Shown one piece after another: positions 8,590 to 18,950 of a stretch of 64,000 nucleotides of DNA (its first letter is position 1; the number at the start of each line of letters is the position of its first letter). The translations under genes and the position numbers were made by a program. Origin of the DNA: Pseudomonas taiwanensis. Its GTDB lineage: Bacteria; Pseudomonadota; Gammaproteobacteria; Pseudomonadales; Pseudomonadaceae. Under the pieces are notes generated by a model. It ran no database searches. It saw nothing but the letters and a program-made list of their open reading frames with translations, and had not been told where the DNA came from. The stretch covers positions 1 to 64,000 of the forward strand of contig NZ_QJRF01000033.1 in NCBI RefSeq assembly GCF_013393345.1, written 5' to 3'.

Positions 8590-8682
8590 CTACCGGTCCG
8601 ATTCGCAGCGAATTTGCCTGACCCACGGTTGGCGTCCGATTTGACGCTACCCCGCGCACCCTCTAACCTTCGCCGCTGCCTC

Positions 8683-8864
8683 AGGTGCCCCGTGGTTCTG
8701 GACTACGGGGTGAAACAGGGAAGCCGGTCCATTCCTATGAAGAATCCGGCGCTGCCCCCGCAACGGTAGGCGAGTAGAACGCCGCAATCGGCCACTGTGC
8801 CCCAGGCATGGGAAGGCGCGGCACGGGAGCTTCGGCTCCACTCGCAAGCCCGGAGACCGGCCTG
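8683..8864 (+). promoter_or_regulatory. Adenosylcobalamin riboswitch
   Basis: The leader contains the conserved parts of a cobalamin riboswitch in order: AGGTGCC at the 5' end, GGTGAAACAGGGAAGCCGGT, GCTGCCCCCGCAACGGTA, then CACTG, GGGAAGG, and the B12 box AAGCCCGGAGACCGGCCTG at the 3' end. Binding of adenosylcobalamin represses the downstream genes. It sits about 80 bases ahead of the btuB-type receptor gene and presumably controls the whole cob operon. Confidence 0.95.
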
Positions 8865-8946
8865 TAGCAAACAGGGCATCGCGGAGCCTTCCGCATGCAG
8901 TTCCCCCTAGAGATGTCGCGCGGGTGGCACGACGGAGATCCAAACC

Positions 8947-10818
8947 TTGATTCGCAAGCCTTTCATCAGGCCGGCGGCGCTTGCGCTGCTCGGCAGTTCT
9001 TCCATTTCTCCTTTCCTGGTCGCAGCGCCCCTGACGCTGGACGAGCAGGTGGTCACCGCAACCCGCAGTGAGCGGCCGGTGCGCGCGAGCCTGGCCGCCA
9101 GCACGGTCATTGACCGTGAAGAGATCGAGCGCAGCCAGGCGCGTTCGGTGCCTGAGCTTCTGCAAAAAGTGCCGGGGGTGACCCTCAGCAACAACGGTGG
9201 TCCGGGCAAGAACACCACCGTTTTCCTGCGCGGCAGCGAGTCCGACCACGTTCTGGTGTTGATCGATGGCATCAAGGTGGGTTCGGTGAGCGCCGGCATC
9301 ACGGCCTTCCAGGATCTGCCGGTTGAGCTGATCGAACGCATTGAAGTGGTTCGCGGCCCGCGCTCCAGCCTGTACGGCTCGGAAGCCATCGGCGGCGTCA
9401 TTCAGATATTCACCCGCAAGGGCGGAAAGGATGGAGCCAAACCCTGGTTCTCCGCTGGTTACGGCACCCATGACAGCTATGAAGGCAGCGCCGGCGTTTC
9501 CGGTGGTGACGACAAGGGCTGGTACAACCTCGGCGTCAGCAGCCAGGACACCGACGGCATCAATTCTCGCCGGCAGGGAAGCGACTACTACGAGCCCGAT
9601 GCGGACGGCTACCGCAATCTTTCCGGCAGCCTGCGCGCGGGCTATCGCTTCGAGAACGGCCTGGAACTCGATGGCACGCTGATGCGCGCAAAGGCCCACA
9701 ACGACTACGACGACATCGACCAGTTCGGCTATTTCCACCCCCTGGGCGGGCACAGCGCCAATGCCGACAACCGCCAGGAGTTGCTGGGTGGCCGCGCGCG
9801 TTTCAGCCCTGCGGAAATCTGGGACGTGACCCTGCAGGCGGGCCGTAGTGAAGACAAGACCACCAGCGAAACCGACGGTGTCTTCGATGCGCGTTTCAAT
9901 TCCAAGCGCGACAGTGCTTCCTGGCTCAACGACCTGACCCTGGCCGAGGGGCACGTGCTGACCCTGGGCTACGACTGGCAGCGCGACCAGATCAGCAGTT
10001 CCACCGACTTCGACAAGGACTCGCGCCTGAACAAGGGCTGGTTCGCCCAGTACCTGGGCGAGTACGGTCGTCAGGACTGGCAGCTCAGCCTGCGTCGCGA
10101 CGACAACGAACAATTCGGCACCCACGACACCGGCAATGCCGCCTGGGGCTACGCGTTGACCGACGCGGTGCGCTTCAGCGTGAGCTACGGCACCGCCTTC
10201 AAGGCGCCCAGCTTCAACGAGCTTTACTACCCGGGCTACGGTAATCCCGACCTGGATGCGGAAACTTCGGAAAGCTTCGAGACCGGCCTTGCCGGTCAGC
10301 ATGGCTGGGGTCGTTGGTCCATCAATGCCTATCGCACCCATGTGGACGACCTGATCGCCTACGACTCCAGCCTTGGCCCTTACGGCGGCCCCAACAACAT
10401 CGGCAAGGCACGCATCGACGGCCTTGAGCTGGTAGTGGGCAGCCAGTGGCTGGGTTGGGACTGGAACGCCAACGCGACCTTCCTCGATCCGGAGAACCGT
10501 GAGTCGAGCGCCAATTCGGGCAACGATCTGCCGCGTCGCGCGCGGGAAGTCTTCAACCTCGATCTGGACCGTCGCCTGGGTCGCTTCGGCATTGGCGCCA
10601 CCCTGCATGCCGAAGGGCGCAGCTACAACGACCTGGCCAACCGCGAGCGTGTCGCCGGCTATGCCTCGGTGGACCTGCGCGGTGAATACTGGCTGACCGA
10701 GGAGTGGCGCCTGCAGGCCAAGGTGACCAACCTGCTGGATGCCGACTACGAAACCGCACTGGACTACAACCAGCCGGGGCAGGCAGTGTTTTTCACCGTC
10801 CGTTACCAGGCACTGTGA
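8947..10818 (+). CDS. btuB: TonB-dependent vitamin B12 receptor (BtuB-type)
   Basis: The 623-residue protein has a signal peptide, a TonB box-like EQVVTATR at the mature N-terminus, a plug domain (LLQKVPGVTLSNNGG, then LRGSESDHVLVLIDGIKVG and VRGPRSSLYGSEAIGG), a long beta-barrel, and a C-terminal VRYQAL. It would import corrinoids across the outer membrane. The start is a TTG at 8947 with GGAGA about nine bases upstream. The riboswitch ahead and the cob genes 13 bases behind make B12 the likely ligand. Confidence 0.9.
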   Translation: MIRKPFIRPAALALLGSSSISPFLVAAPLTLDEQVVTATRSERPVRASLAASTVIDREEIERSQARSVPELLQKVPGVTLSNNGGPGKNTTVFLRGSESDHVLVLIDGIKVGSVSAGITAFQDLPVELIERIEVVRGPRSSLYGSEAIGGVIQIFTRKGGKDGAKPWFSAGYGTHDSYEGSAGVSGGDDKGWYNLGVSSQDTDGINSRRQGSDYYEPDADGYRNLSGSLRAGYRFENGLELDGTLMRAKAHNDYDDIDQFGYFHPLGGHSANADNRQELLGGRARFSPAEIWDVTLQAGRSEDKTTSETDGVFDARFNSKRDSASWLNDLTLAEGHVLTLGYDWQRDQISSSTDFDKDSRLNKGWFAQYLGEYGRQDWQLSLRRDDNEQFGTHDTGNAAWGYALTDAVRFSVSYGTAFKAPSFNELYYPGYGNPDLDAETSESFETGLAGQHGWGRWSINAYRTHVDDLIAYDSSLGPYGGPNNIGKARIDGLELVVGSQWLGWDWNANATFLDPENRESSANSGNDLPRRAREVFNLDLDRRLGRFGIGATLHAEGRSYNDLANRERVAGYASVDLRGEYWLTEEWRLQAKVTNLLDADYETALDYNQPGQAVFFTVRYQAL

Positions 10819-10831
10819 CGAGGAACATCTG

Positions 10832-11443
10832 ATGACCGAATCCGCAGATCGCGACGCCCGCCACAAGGCCCGCATGCAACGCAAGAAAGCCGTGGTCGAC
10901 GAGAAGATCGCCCAGGCCCAGGACGAGTACGGCCTGCTGCTGGTGCATACCGGCAATGGCAAGGGCAAGAGCAGTTCGGCGTTCGGCATGGTCGCCCGAG
11001 CCCTCGGCCACGGCTTCAAGGTGGGCGTGGTGCAGTTCATCAAGGGCGGCATGTCCACCGGCGAAGAGAACTTCTTCCGCCGTTTCCCGGAAGAGGTCAG
11101 CTACCACGTGATGGGCGAGGGCTACACCTGGGACACCCAGGACCGCCAACGTGACATCGAGAAAGCGCGCGCTGCCTGGGCCATCGCCCGTGGCCTGCTG
11201 GACGATCCGCAGATTGGGCTGGTGGTACTCGACGAACTGAACATCGCCCTCAAGCACGGCTACCTGGAACTGGGCGACGTGCTGCGTGACATCGAATCCC
11301 GCCCCGAGCACCAGCACGTGGTCGCCACCGGCCGTGGTGCGCCCCAGGGCCTGATCGACGCCGCCGACACCGTCACCGAGATGGCCATGGTCAAGCACGC
11401 CTTCAAGTCCGGTGTGAAAGCCCAGAAGGGCGTGGAGTTCTGA
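10832..11443 (+). CDS. cobO: Cob(I)yrinic acid a,c-diamide adenosyltransferase
   Basis: The 203-residue product is of the CobO/BtuR type, with an atypical P-loop GNGKGKSSS near residue 40, and VVLDELNIALKHGYL and ATGRGAP further on. It transfers the 5'-deoxyadenosyl group from ATP to Co(I) corrinoids. I start at the ATG at 10832 (MTESADRDAR) with GAGGA upstream. The frame is open further back into btuB, but that is read-through. The last base of its stop codon is shared with the start of cobB. Confidence 0.95.
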   Translation: MTESADRDARHKARMQRKKAVVDEKIAQAQDEYGLLLVHTGNGKGKSSSAFGMVARALGHGFKVGVVQFIKGGMSTGEENFFRRFPEEVSYHVMGEGYTWDTQDRQRDIEKARAAWAIARGLLDDPQIGLVVLDELNIALKHGYLELGDVLRDIESRPEHQHVVATGRGAPQGLIDAADTVTEMAMVKHAFKSGVKAQKGVEF

Positions 11444-12732
11444 TGTCGCGCTCCTGCCCCGCACTGCTGATCGCCGCCCCCGCCTCCGGTCAGGGCAAGA
11501 CCACCGTCACCGCGGCGCTCGCTCGTCTGCACGCCCGCCAGGGCAAGCGTGTGCGGGTGTTCAAGTGCGGACCTGACTTTCTCGACCCCATGATCCTCGC
11601 CCGGGCGTCCGGCGCACCGGTCTACCAGTTGGACCTGTGGATGGTGGGCGAGGCGGAAAGTCGCCGCCTGCTCTGGGAAGCGGCGGGGGAGGCTGACCTG
11701 ATCCTCATCGAGGGGGTGATGGGCCTGTTTGACGGCTCGCCCTCGGCCGCCGACCTGGCGCGCCACTTTGGCGTGCCGGTGCTCGGCGTGATCAATGGCG
11801 CCGCCATGGCGCAGACCTTCGGCGCCCTGGCGGTGGGCCTGGCCACTTACCAGCCGGACCTGCCCTTTGCCGGCGTGCTCGGTAATCGTATTGGCAGCCA
11901 GCGTCACAGCGACCTGATCCGCGACAGCCTGCCGGACTGGATTCGCTGGTACGGCGCCCTGCCGCGCAGCGCCGAGGTGGAGCTGCCGAGCCGCCACCTG
12001 GGACTGGTTCAGGCCGATGAGCTGGCCGATCTGGATGCACGCCTCAATGCCGCCGCCGATGCCCTTGCCGCCAGTGCAGAAGTGGCGCTGCCGCCAGCCG
12101 TGAGCTTCGCCGCGCCCGAGCAGCAGTCGCTGGGCAACGAATTGGCGGATGTGCGCATCGGCGTCGCACGGGATACCTCGTTCGCTTTTATCTACCAGGC
12201 CAACCTCGACCTGCTGCAGCGGCTGGGGGCCGAACTGGTGTTCTTCTCGCCGCTGGCCGATGAATGCCTGCCCGAGGTGGACAGCCTCTACCTGCCGGGC
12301 GGCTATCCCGAGCTGCATCTGCGCCAGCTGGAGAGGAACCGTGCCATGGCCGAGGCGATCCGTGCGCACCATGAAGCCGGTAAGCCGATCCTCGCCGAGT
12401 GCGGCGGCATGCTCTACCTGCTCGACGCCCTGACCGACGCGAGCGGAGAAAGCGCTGAACTGGTTGGCCTGCTCTCCGGCCGCGCCACCATGCAGAAGCG
12501 CCTGGCGGCGCTGGCCCTGCAGGAAGCACCGCTGCCGGAAGGCAATCTGCGGGGTCATACCTTCCACCATTCGTTGCTGGATTCCGCCGTGGAACCGCTG
12601 GTTCGCGGCCTCTGCCCGAATGACAAACCGGTGGCTGAAGCCGTATTCCGTAGCGCAAGGCTGACGGCCTCCTACATTCACTTCTACCTGCCGTCCAACC
12701 CTCGGGTGGCAGCGGAGCTGTTCCGACCATGA
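11443..12732 (+). CDS. cobB: Cobyrinate a,c-diamide synthase
   Basis: The 429-residue protein combines an N-terminal dethiobiotin-synthetase-like ATPase (ASGQGKTTV, then FKCGPDFLDP) with a C-terminal class I glutamine amidotransferase domain, whose catalytic cysteine is in AECGGMLYL. It amidates the a and c side chains of cobyrinic acid with glutamine and ATP. The substrate side chain order fits CobB/CbiA rather than CobQ. The gene overlaps cobO by one base and bluB by four. Confidence 0.94.
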   Translation: MSRSCPALLIAAPASGQGKTTVTAALARLHARQGKRVRVFKCGPDFLDPMILARASGAPVYQLDLWMVGEAESRRLLWEAAGEADLILIEGVMGLFDGSPSAADLARHFGVPVLGVINGAAMAQTFGALAVGLATYQPDLPFAGVLGNRIGSQRHSDLIRDSLPDWIRWYGALPRSAEVELPSRHLGLVQADELADLDARLNAAADALAASAEVALPPAVSFAAPEQQSLGNELADVRIGVARDTSFAFIYQANLDLLQRLGAELVFFSPLADECLPEVDSLYLPGGYPELHLRQLERNRAMAEAIRAHHEAGKPILAECGGMLYLLDALTDASGESAELVGLLSGRATMQKRLAALALQEAPLPEGNLRGHTFHHSLLDSAVEPLVRGLCPNDKPVAEAVFRSARLTASYIHFYLPSNPRVAAELFRP

Positions 12733-13379
12733 GCGAACATGCCTTCAGCCCGGAGGAGCGCGCGGCGGTCTATCGCGCCATCGCTGAGCGCCGCGACATG
12801 CGCCACTTCAACGGCGGTGAAGTGGCGCCCGAACTGCTGTCGCGTTTGCTGGAGGCGGCCCATCAGGCCCCCAGCGTCGGCCTGATGCAGCCCTGGCGAT
12901 TCATCCGCATCAGCTCGGGCGAGCTGCGCGAGCGCGTACATGCCCTGGTGGAAGCGGAGCGTGTGCGTACCGCCGAAGCCCTGGGCGAACGCTCCGATGA
13001 GTTCATGCGACTCAAGGTGGAAGGCATCCGCGACTGCGCCGAGCTGCTGGTGGCGGCTCTGATGGAGGGGCGCGACGCCCATGTCTTCGGCCGCCGCACC
13101 CTGCCGGAAATGGACCTCGCCTCGCTTTCCTGCGCCATCCAGAACCTCTGGCTGGCGGCCCGTGCCGAAGGCCTGGGAATGGGCTGGGTGTCGCTGTTCG
13201 ATCCGACAGCCCTGGCGGAACTGCTGGGCATGCCGGAGGGGAGCAAGCCTGTTGCTGTGCTCTGCCTGGGTCCGGTGAACGCGTTCTATCCGGCCCCCAT
13301 GCTCGCGCTGGAGGGCTGGGCCGAGCCGCGGCCACTGGCCGAGCTGGTATTCGAAAACCAATGGGGGCAGCAACCTTGA
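12729..13379 (+). CDS. bluB: 5,6-dimethylbenzimidazole synthase
   Basis: The 216-residue product is a BluB-type member of the nitroreductase fold: [12 protein letters not shown] near the N-terminus, [12 protein letters not shown] for flavin binding, and [12 protein letters not shown] later. BluB cannibalises FMNH2 with oxygen to make the lower ligand base of B12. Its presence means the cell can make its own dimethylbenzimidazole aerobically. It overlaps the genes on both sides, so translation is coupled. Confidence 0.94.
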   Translation: MSEHAFSPEERAAVYRAIAERRDMRHFNGGEVAPELLSRLLEAAHQAPSVGLMQPWRFIRISSGELRERVHALVEAERVRTAEALGERSDEFMRLKVEGIRDCAELLVAALMEGRDAHVFGRRTLPEMDLASLSCAIQNLWLAARAEGLGMGWVSLFDPTALAELLGMPEGSKPVAVLCLGPVNAFYPAPMLALEGWAEPRPLAELVFENQWGQQP

Positions 13380-14284
13380 GTCTTGGATTCCTGACCCTCG
13401 GCGCCGTTGCGCTGGATGCCCTGTTCGGTGAGCCGAAGGGCTGGCACCCGCTGGTGGCCTTCGGCAAATTCGCCAATCGCCTGGAGCGCCGTTTCAATCC
13501 CGGCGGACGGGGTTGGCGCAGCCACGGCGTCACGGCCTGGGTGCTGGCGGTGATGCCGCTTACCTTCGGTGCCTGGCTGCTCGCGGAACTGCCCTATGTG
13601 GGGTGGCTGGTGGGTGTGATCGCGCTGTATGCCGCCATTGGCCTGCGCAGCCTCAACGAGCATGCCGAGCCGGTGGCCAGTGCACTGCAGGCCAGCGACC
13701 TGCCGGAAGCGCGCAAGCGCGTGGGCTATATGGTCAGCCGCGAAACCGGTGAGCTGGACGATTCCGCCGTGGCCCGTGCCGCCACCGAATCGGTGCTGGA
13801 GAACGGCAGTGATGCGGTGTTCGCCGCGCTGTTCTGGTTCGCGGTCGCCGGTGCGCCGGGCGTGGTGCTCTATCGCCTGTCCAACACCCTGGACGCCATG
13901 TGGGGCTACCGCAACGAACGCTTCGAACGCTTCGGCTGGGCCGCGGCTCGCATCGACGACGTACTCAATTACATCCCGGCGCGGCTGGTGGCCCTGACCT
14001 ATGCACTGCTCGGCAAGACCGCGCTGGCCTTGCGCTGCTGGCGCCGACAGGCACCCCGTTGGGACAGCCCCAACGCCGGTCCGGTGATGGCTGCCGGCGC
14101 CGGTGCCCTGGGCGTGGCCCTGGGTGGACCGGCGGTGTATCACGGCGAACGACATGAGCGCCCGGTGCTGGGCGAAGGTCCGCAAGCCTGTGCCGAGGAC
14201 ATTCACCGCGCCATGGACCTGGTGCGCCAGGGCGTGATGCTCTGGCTGGTGGTGCTGATCATTGGAGGCTGGCTCCTTGCTTGA
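13361..14284 (+). CDS. cobD: Adenosylcobinamide-phosphate synthase (CobD/CbiB)
   Basis: The 307-residue integral membrane protein carries the CobD/CbiB landmarks: [17 protein letters not shown] at the start, [22 protein letters not shown], and [18 protein letters not shown]. It attaches aminopropanol (or its phosphate) to adenosylcobyric acid. The ATG at 13361 lies within bluB, giving a 19-base overlap. Pseudomonas nomenclature is used; in enteric bacteria this enzyme is CbiB. Confidence 0.93.
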   Translation: MGAATLSLGFLTLGAVALDALFGEPKGWHPLVAFGKFANRLERRFNPGGRGWRSHGVTAWVLAVMPLTFGAWLLAELPYVGWLVGVIALYAAIGLRSLNEHAEPVASALQASDLPEARKRVGYMVSRETGELDDSAVARAATESVLENGSDAVFAALFWFAVAGAPGVVLYRLSNTLDAMWGYRNERFERFGWAAARIDDVLNYIPARLVALTYALLGKTALALRCWRRQAPRWDSPNAGPVMAAGAGALGVALGGPAVYHGERHERPVLGEGPQACAEDIHRAMDLVRQGVMLWLVVLIIGGWLLA

Positions 14285-15269
14285 ACATGGCGGACGGCTG
14301 CGCGCAGCGGCGCGGCGTTATGGCATTGCCGAGGCCGACTGGCTCGACCTTTCTACCGGCATCGCACCTTACGGCTGGGAGCTGCCGGCCATTCCCGCTG
14401 CGGCCTGGGCGCGCCTGCCCGAACTGGATGACGGTCTGGAAGACGCAGCGCGGCGCTACTACGGCTGCCAGTCACTGCTGCCGGTGGCCGGTTCCCAGGC
14501 GGCGATCCAGGCCTTGCCGCGCCTCCGCGAGCGCAGCCGGGTTGGGGTGATCTCGCCCTGCTATGCCGAGCACGCCCATGCCTGGCGCCGCGAAGGTCAT
14601 GAACTGGAGGAGCTGGATGCGCAGACCGCGGAGCGCGAGCTGGAGCGTTTCGATGTGCTGCTGGTGGTCAACCCGAACAATCCCACCGGCCAGGAACTGA
14701 CGCCGCAAACCCTACTGGCCTGGCGCGCGCGCCTTGCCGAGCGGGGCGGCTGGTTGTTGGTGGACGAAGCCTTCATGGACTGCACGCCGCAACAAAGCCT
14801 GGCGAGCCATTGCCCGTTGCCGGGGCTGGTGGTGCTGCGTTCCTTCGGCAAGTTCTTCGGCCTGGCGGGAATCCGCCTGGGTTTCGTCCTGGCCGAAGCT
14901 TCGCTGCTGGATCGGCTCAGCGAATGGCTCGGCCCCTGGACCGTCAGCGGCCCGGCACGGGCCCTGGCCAAGGCGCTCTTGCAGGATGAAGCGGGGCAAC
15001 TGTCCCAACGGCAATCCCTGCTGCGCGATGGTCAGCGCCTGGAAGCGCTGCTGCGTGATTGTGGCCTGCCTCCCGCTGGCGGCACTGCCCTGTTCCAGCG
15101 CCTGGTCCGCGATGACGCCCAGGCTCTGCACGAATTCCTCGCCGCTCGCGGCATCCTTACCCGGTTATTCACCTCGCCACCCAGCCTGCGTTTCGGCCTT
15201 CCGCCGGACGAAGCCGGCTGGGCGCGCCTGGGCCGGGCCCTGATCGACTTTTCCAAGGAGCGCCCATGA
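14277..15269 (+). CDS. cobC: Threonine-phosphate decarboxylase (PLP enzyme)
   Basis: The 330-residue product is a fold type I PLP enzyme: [19 protein letters not shown], and the PLP lysine in [11 protein letters not shown]. It makes the (R)-1-aminopropan-2-ol phosphate linker of B12. I choose the TTG at 14277, which gives [11 protein letters not shown], the usual family start, eight bases behind a GGAGG. A TTG at 14262 is also in frame but precedes that ribosome-binding site. It overlaps cobD by eight bases. Confidence 0.9.
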   Translation: MLEHGGRLRAAARRYGIAEADWLDLSTGIAPYGWELPAIPAAAWARLPELDDGLEDAARRYYGCQSLLPVAGSQAAIQALPRLRERSRVGVISPCYAEHAHAWRREGHELEELDAQTAERELERFDVLLVVNPNNPTGQELTPQTLLAWRARLAERGGWLLVDEAFMDCTPQQSLASHCPLPGLVVLRSFGKFFGLAGIRLGFVLAEASLLDRLSEWLGPWTVSGPARALAKALLQDEAGQLSQRQSLLRDGQRLEALLRDCGLPPAGGTALFQRLVRDDAQALHEFLAARGILTRLFTSPPSLRFGLPPDEAGWARLGRALIDFSKERP

Positions 15270-16723
15270 CCACCCTGATGGTGCAGGGCACCACGTCCGA
15301 TGCCGGCAAGAGCACGCTGGTAACGGCCCTGTGCCGCTGGCTCAAGCGCCAGGGCGTCGCAGTCGTGCCCTTCAAACCGCAGAACATGGCGCTGAACAGC
15401 GCGGTGACCGCCGACGGTGGCGAAATCGGCCGTGCACAGGCCGTGCAGGCCCAGGCTTGCGGATTGGCGCCGCATACCGACATGAACCCGGTGCTGCTCA
15501 AGCCCAATACGGATATCGGTGCCCAGGTGATCATCCACGGTCGCGCCGTCACCAGCATGAATGCCGTCGCCTATCACGACTACAAGAAGGTCGCGATGGC
15601 GGCAGTGCTGGAGTCCCATCAGCGCCTGCTTGGCCAGTATTCTGTGGTGATGGTCGAGGGGGCCGGCTCCCCGGCTGAGATCAATCTGCGTGCTAACGAC
15701 ATCGCCAACATGGGCTTCGCCGAAGCGGTGGACTGCCCGGTGATCCTGGTGGCCGACATCGATCGCGGTGGTGTGTTCGCCCATCTGGTGGGCACCCTGG
15801 CGCTGCTGTCGGAAAGCGAACAGGCACGGGTGAAGGGCTTCGTCATCAACCGTTTCCGGGGCGATATCGCCCTGCTCGAGCCGGGTCTCGACTGGCTGGA
15901 ACAGCGCACCGGCAAGCCAGTGCTCGGCGTGCTGCCTTATCTCACCGACTTCCACCTGGAAGCCGAAGACGCCATCGACCAGCGCCAGTCCGCCAAGACG
16001 GGCGATGTGCTGCGGGTGGCGGTGCCGGTGCTGCCGCGCATCAGCAACCACACGGACTTCGATCCGCTGCGCTTGCACCCACAGGTACAGCTCACCTTCG
16101 TCGGCCCTGGCCAGCCCATTCCACCAGCGGACCTGATCATCCTGCCCGGCTCGAAGAGCGTGCGTGCCGACCTCGCACGGCTGCGCGAGCACGGCTGGGA
16201 CCAGGCGCTGCAACGTCATCTGCGCTATGGCGGCAAGGTGTTGGGTATTTGCGGCGGCTTCCAGATGCTCGGTCGCACCATCGCCGACCCCCACGCCCTG
16301 GAAGGGCCGGCAGGGGAGAGCGCCGGTCTTGGCCTGCTGGACATCGACACGGTGCTGGAGCCGGAGAAGCAGCTGCGCAATGTCGCCGGGCATCTGCTGT
16401 TGGAAGACGCGGCGGTGAGCGGCTACGAAATTCACGCCGGCGTCACCACCGGGATTGGCCTCGAAGCGCCCATGGTCGCGCTGGACGGCGGTCGCACCGA
16501 TGGCGCCTGCAGTGCCGACGGCCAGGTCATGGGCACCTACCTGCACGGTCTGTTCGAATCCTCCGCCGCCAGCACCGTCATACTCCGTTGGGCCGGTCTA
16601 TCCGCTGTCCAAACGGTGGACTACAACGCGCTGCGCGAACGCGATATCGACCGTCTGGCCGACCAGGTGGAACAGCACCTGGATACCGGGAGGCTGCGAT
16701 CACTGTGCGGACTCTCTCTGTAG
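15266..16723 (+). CDS. cobQ: Cobyric acid synthase
   Basis: The 485-residue protein has the CobQ architecture: an N-terminal ATPase ([12 protein letters not shown]), the [10 protein letters not shown] block, and a C-terminal glutamine amidotransferase with cysteine in [10 protein letters not shown]. It amidates the b, d, e and g side chains. The start overlaps cobC by four bases (ATGA). Its TAG stop lies inside a REP palindrome, so the element abuts or overlaps the end of the gene. Confidence 0.94.
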   Translation: MTTLMVQGTTSDAGKSTLVTALCRWLKRQGVAVVPFKPQNMALNSAVTADGGEIGRAQAVQAQACGLAPHTDMNPVLLKPNTDIGAQVIIHGRAVTSMNAVAYHDYKKVAMAAVLESHQRLLGQYSVVMVEGAGSPAEINLRANDIANMGFAEAVDCPVILVADIDRGGVFAHLVGTLALLSESEQARVKGFVINRFRGDIALLEPGLDWLEQRTGKPVLGVLPYLTDFHLEAEDAIDQRQSAKTGDVLRVAVPVLPRISNHTDFDPLRLHPQVQLTFVGPGQPIPPADLIILPGSKSVRADLARLREHGWDQALQRHLRYGGKVLGICGGFQMLGRTIADPHALEGPAGESAGLGLLDIDTVLEPEKQLRNVAGHLLLEDAAVSGYEIHAGVTTGIGLEAPMVALDGGRTDGACSADGQVMGTYLHGLFESSAASTVILRWAGLSAVQTVDYNALRERDIDRLADQVEQHLDTGRLRSLCGLSL

Positions 16724-16779
16724 GAGCCAGCTTGCTGGCGAACCTTCGGACCACCATTCGCCAGCAAGCTGGCTCCTAC
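16719..16779. repeat. REP palindrome, TGTAGGAGC family, copy 2
   Basis: TGTAGGAGCCAGCTTGCTGG and an inverted copy ending GGCTCCTACG flank a short loop. It is the only sizeable gap within the cob operon, and it begins inside the last codons of cobQ. In a transcript it could form a stem between cobQ and cobP. Confidence 0.88.
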
Positions 16780-16810
16780 GGACGTGCCCTACAACCCACG
16801 AGGTTTACCG

Positions 16811-17332
16811 ATGCCTGAACTCATCCTCGGCGGTGCCCGCTCCGGCAAGAGCCGGTTGGCGGAGAAGCTCGCCGCTGAAAGTGGCCTCAAGGTCATCTAC
16901 ATCGCCACCAGCCAGCCGCTGGACGGCGAGATGAGCGCCCGGGTAGCCCATCACCGTGCCCGCCGCCCGGAACATTGGGGCCTGGTGGAAGAACCGCTGG
17001 CACTCGCCCGCGTACTGCGCGAGAACGCTGCCGCCGATACCTGCCTGCTGGTGGACTGCCTGACCCTCTGGCTGACCAATCTGCTGATGCTGGACGACCC
17101 GGCGCGGCTGGACGAAGAACGCGAGGCTCTGCTCGCTTGTATCGCCGCGCTGCCTGGCCGCGTCCTGCTGGTGAGCAATGAAACCGGCCTGGGCGTCGTG
17201 CCCCTGGGCGAGCTGACCCGCCGCTATGTCGACGAGGCCGGCTGGCTCCACCAGGCCCTGGCCGAACGCAGCGAACGGGTGATCTTCACCGTCGCCGGGC
17301 TGCCCATGATCCTCAAGGGAGACTCCCTATGA
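16811..17332 (+). CDS. cobP: Adenosylcobinamide kinase / adenosylcobinamide-phosphate guanylyltransferase
   Basis: The 173-residue product has the P-loop [12 protein letters not shown] at its start and a conserved histidine pair (VAHHRARRP) that carries the GMP intermediate in the enteric homologue CobU. It phosphorylates adenosylcobinamide and then couples it to GMP. I start at the ATG at 16811 (MPELILGG). The next gene starts four bases before its stop ends. Confidence 0.94.
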   Translation: MPELILGGARSGKSRLAEKLAAESGLKVIYIATSQPLDGEMSARVAHHRARRPEHWGLVEEPLALARVLRENAAADTCLLVDCLTLWLTNLLMLDDPARLDEEREALLACIAALPGRVLLVSNETGLGVVPLGELTRRYVDEAGWLHQALAERSERVIFTVAGLPMILKGDSL

Positions 17333-18387
17333 TTCCGTTGCACTGGTGGCAGGCCCCTTGCCAGCCCCTCGATCCCATCGCCCGCGCCAAGGCTCAGGCC
17401 CGCCAGGACCAACTGACCAAGCCCCGTGGCGCCCTCGGCCAGTTGGAAGACCTGGCCATTACCCTCGCCGCCCAGCAGGGGCGCGAGCGGCCGTGCATCG
17501 ATCGCCCCTGGTTCGCGGTGTTCGCCGGTGACCATGGCGTGGTGGAGGAGGGCGTGTCCGCCTATCCACAGGCAGTGACTGGCGAGATGCTGCGGAACTT
17601 CGTCCGTGGCGGGGCGGCCATCAGCGTGCTGGCGAAGAGTCTCGGCGCAACCCTGGAAGTCGTAGACCTGGGTACTGCGCTCCCGCTCGAACCGCTGCCG
17701 GGCGTACTGCACCTGCATGTCGGGGCCGGCACGGCGAACTTCGCCCGCGAACCGGCGATGACCTCCGCCCAGTGCCTGATCGCCCTGCAAGCCGGCCGTT
17801 CGAGTGTCGAGCGTGCCCTGGGCGCTGGCGCCGATCTCTACGTCGGCGGGGAAATGGGCATCGGCAACACCACCACTGCCAGCGCCCTGGCCTGTGCCCT
17901 GTTGGGGCTGCCGGCCACTGCGCTGGCTGGCCCCGGTACCGGCCTCGACGGCAAGGGCGTAGCCCACAAGATTCAGGTCATCGAACACGCCCTGGCGTTG
18001 CATTGCGATGGCTGCGACAGCCCGCAGGAAACCCTGCGCCGCCTGGGTGGTTTCGAGGTGGCGGCGCTGACAGGCGCCTACCTGGCCTGTGCTCAACTGG
18101 GCCTGCCGGCGCTGGTGGATGGCTTCATCTGCAGCGTGGCGGCGCTTTGTGCTGTGCGCCTGAATCCGGCCTGCCGCGAGTGGCTGTTGTTCTCCCATCG
18201 CTCCGCCGAGCCGGGCCACGTTGCGGTGCTCGAGGCGCTGGAGGCGCAACCGCTGCTGGACCTCGGCCTGCGCCTCGGGGAGGGCAGCGGTGCCGCCATC
18301 GCACTGCCGCTGTTGCGCCTGGCCTGTGAACTCCATGGCGGCATGGCGACCTTCGCTGAAGCGTCGGTTTCGGACCGGCCGGAATGA
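17329..18387 (+). CDS. cobU: Nicotinate-nucleotide-dimethylbenzimidazole phosphoribosyltransferase
   Basis: The 352-residue protein matches the CobU (Pseudomonas) / CobT (Salmonella) family: [34 protein letters not shown], and the likely catalytic glutamate in GEGSGAAI near the C-terminus. It makes alpha-ribazole phosphate from dimethylbenzimidazole, the product of bluB in the same operon. Overlaps of four bases with both neighbours show tight coupling. Confidence 0.94.
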   Translation: MIPLHWWQAPCQPLDPIARAKAQARQDQLTKPRGALGQLEDLAITLAAQQGRERPCIDRPWFAVFAGDHGVVEEGVSAYPQAVTGEMLRNFVRGGAAISVLAKSLGATLEVVDLGTALPLEPLPGVLHLHVGAGTANFAREPAMTSAQCLIALQAGRSSVERALGAGADLYVGGEMGIGNTTTASALACALLGLPATALAGPGTGLDGKGVAHKIQVIEHALALHCDGCDSPQETLRRLGGFEVAALTGAYLACAQLGLPALVDGFICSVAALCAVRLNPACREWLLFSHRSAEPGHVAVLEALEAQPLLDLGLRLGEGSGAAIALPLLRLACELHGGMATFAEASVSDRPE

Positions 18388-18950
18388 AGCTCGACCTCCT
18401 TCGTCACGGTGAAACTGAACGCGGCGGCGGCTTTCGCGGCAGCCTAGACGACGCCCTGACCGATACCGGTTGGGCGCAGATGCGCGCGGGTGTCGTCGCA
18501 GCAGGGCCCTGGGACGTGCTGGTGAGTTCGCCCCTGCAGCGCTGCGCTGCGTTCGCCCGCGAACTGGAGCAGCAACTAGACCTGCCCCTGCATTTCGACG
18601 CCGATCTCCGCGAACTGCACTTCGGCCAGTGGGAAGGCCGCAGCGCGGCCGAGTTGATGGAGGATCACGCCGAAGGCCTCGGTCTGTTCTGGAACGATCC
18701 CTACAGCTTCACCCCGCCGGAAGGCGAAACCCTGCTGGACTTCGAGGCGCGGGTGCTGGCTGCGGGCGAGCGCCTGCTGGAGCGCTTCGCCGGAAAGCGC
18801 GTGCTGCTGGTCACCCACGGTGGAGTGATCCGCATCCTGGTGGCCCGCGCCCGGCAATTGCCGCGTACCGGTTTGATGCAAGTGGAAGTGGCTCATGGCG
18901 AACTGTTCCGCCTGACCTTCGACGAACATGGCCTGCGGGAGCGTCCATGA
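18384..18950 (+). CDS. Histidine phosphatase family, likely alpha-ribazole phosphatase
   Basis: The 188-residue product begins [12 protein letters not shown], the phosphohistidine motif, with a second catalytic histidine in [10 protein letters not shown]. Between them lie [10 protein letters not shown] and the acidic region typical of the CobC-type phosphatases. The position between cobU and cobV makes removal of the phosphate from alpha-ribazole phosphate or cobalamin phosphate the likely job. The enteric symbol cobC is not used because cobC in this operon is the decarboxylase. Confidence 0.87.
   Translation: MKLDLLRHGETERGGGFRGSLDDALTDTGWAQMRAGVVAAGPWDVLVSSPLQRCAAFARELEQQLDLPLHFDADLRELHFGQWEGRSAAELMEDHAEGLGLFWNDPYSFTPPEGETLLDFEARVLAAGERLLERFAGKRVLLVTHGGVIRILVARARQLPRTGLMQVEVAHGELFRLTFDEHGLRERP

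Noticed and set aside
8647-11058. 803-residue open frame on the minus strand across the receptor and cobO genes
   Set aside because: It is antisense to clearly coding btuB-type and cobO sequence, has no recognisable domain, and arises from the high GC content.
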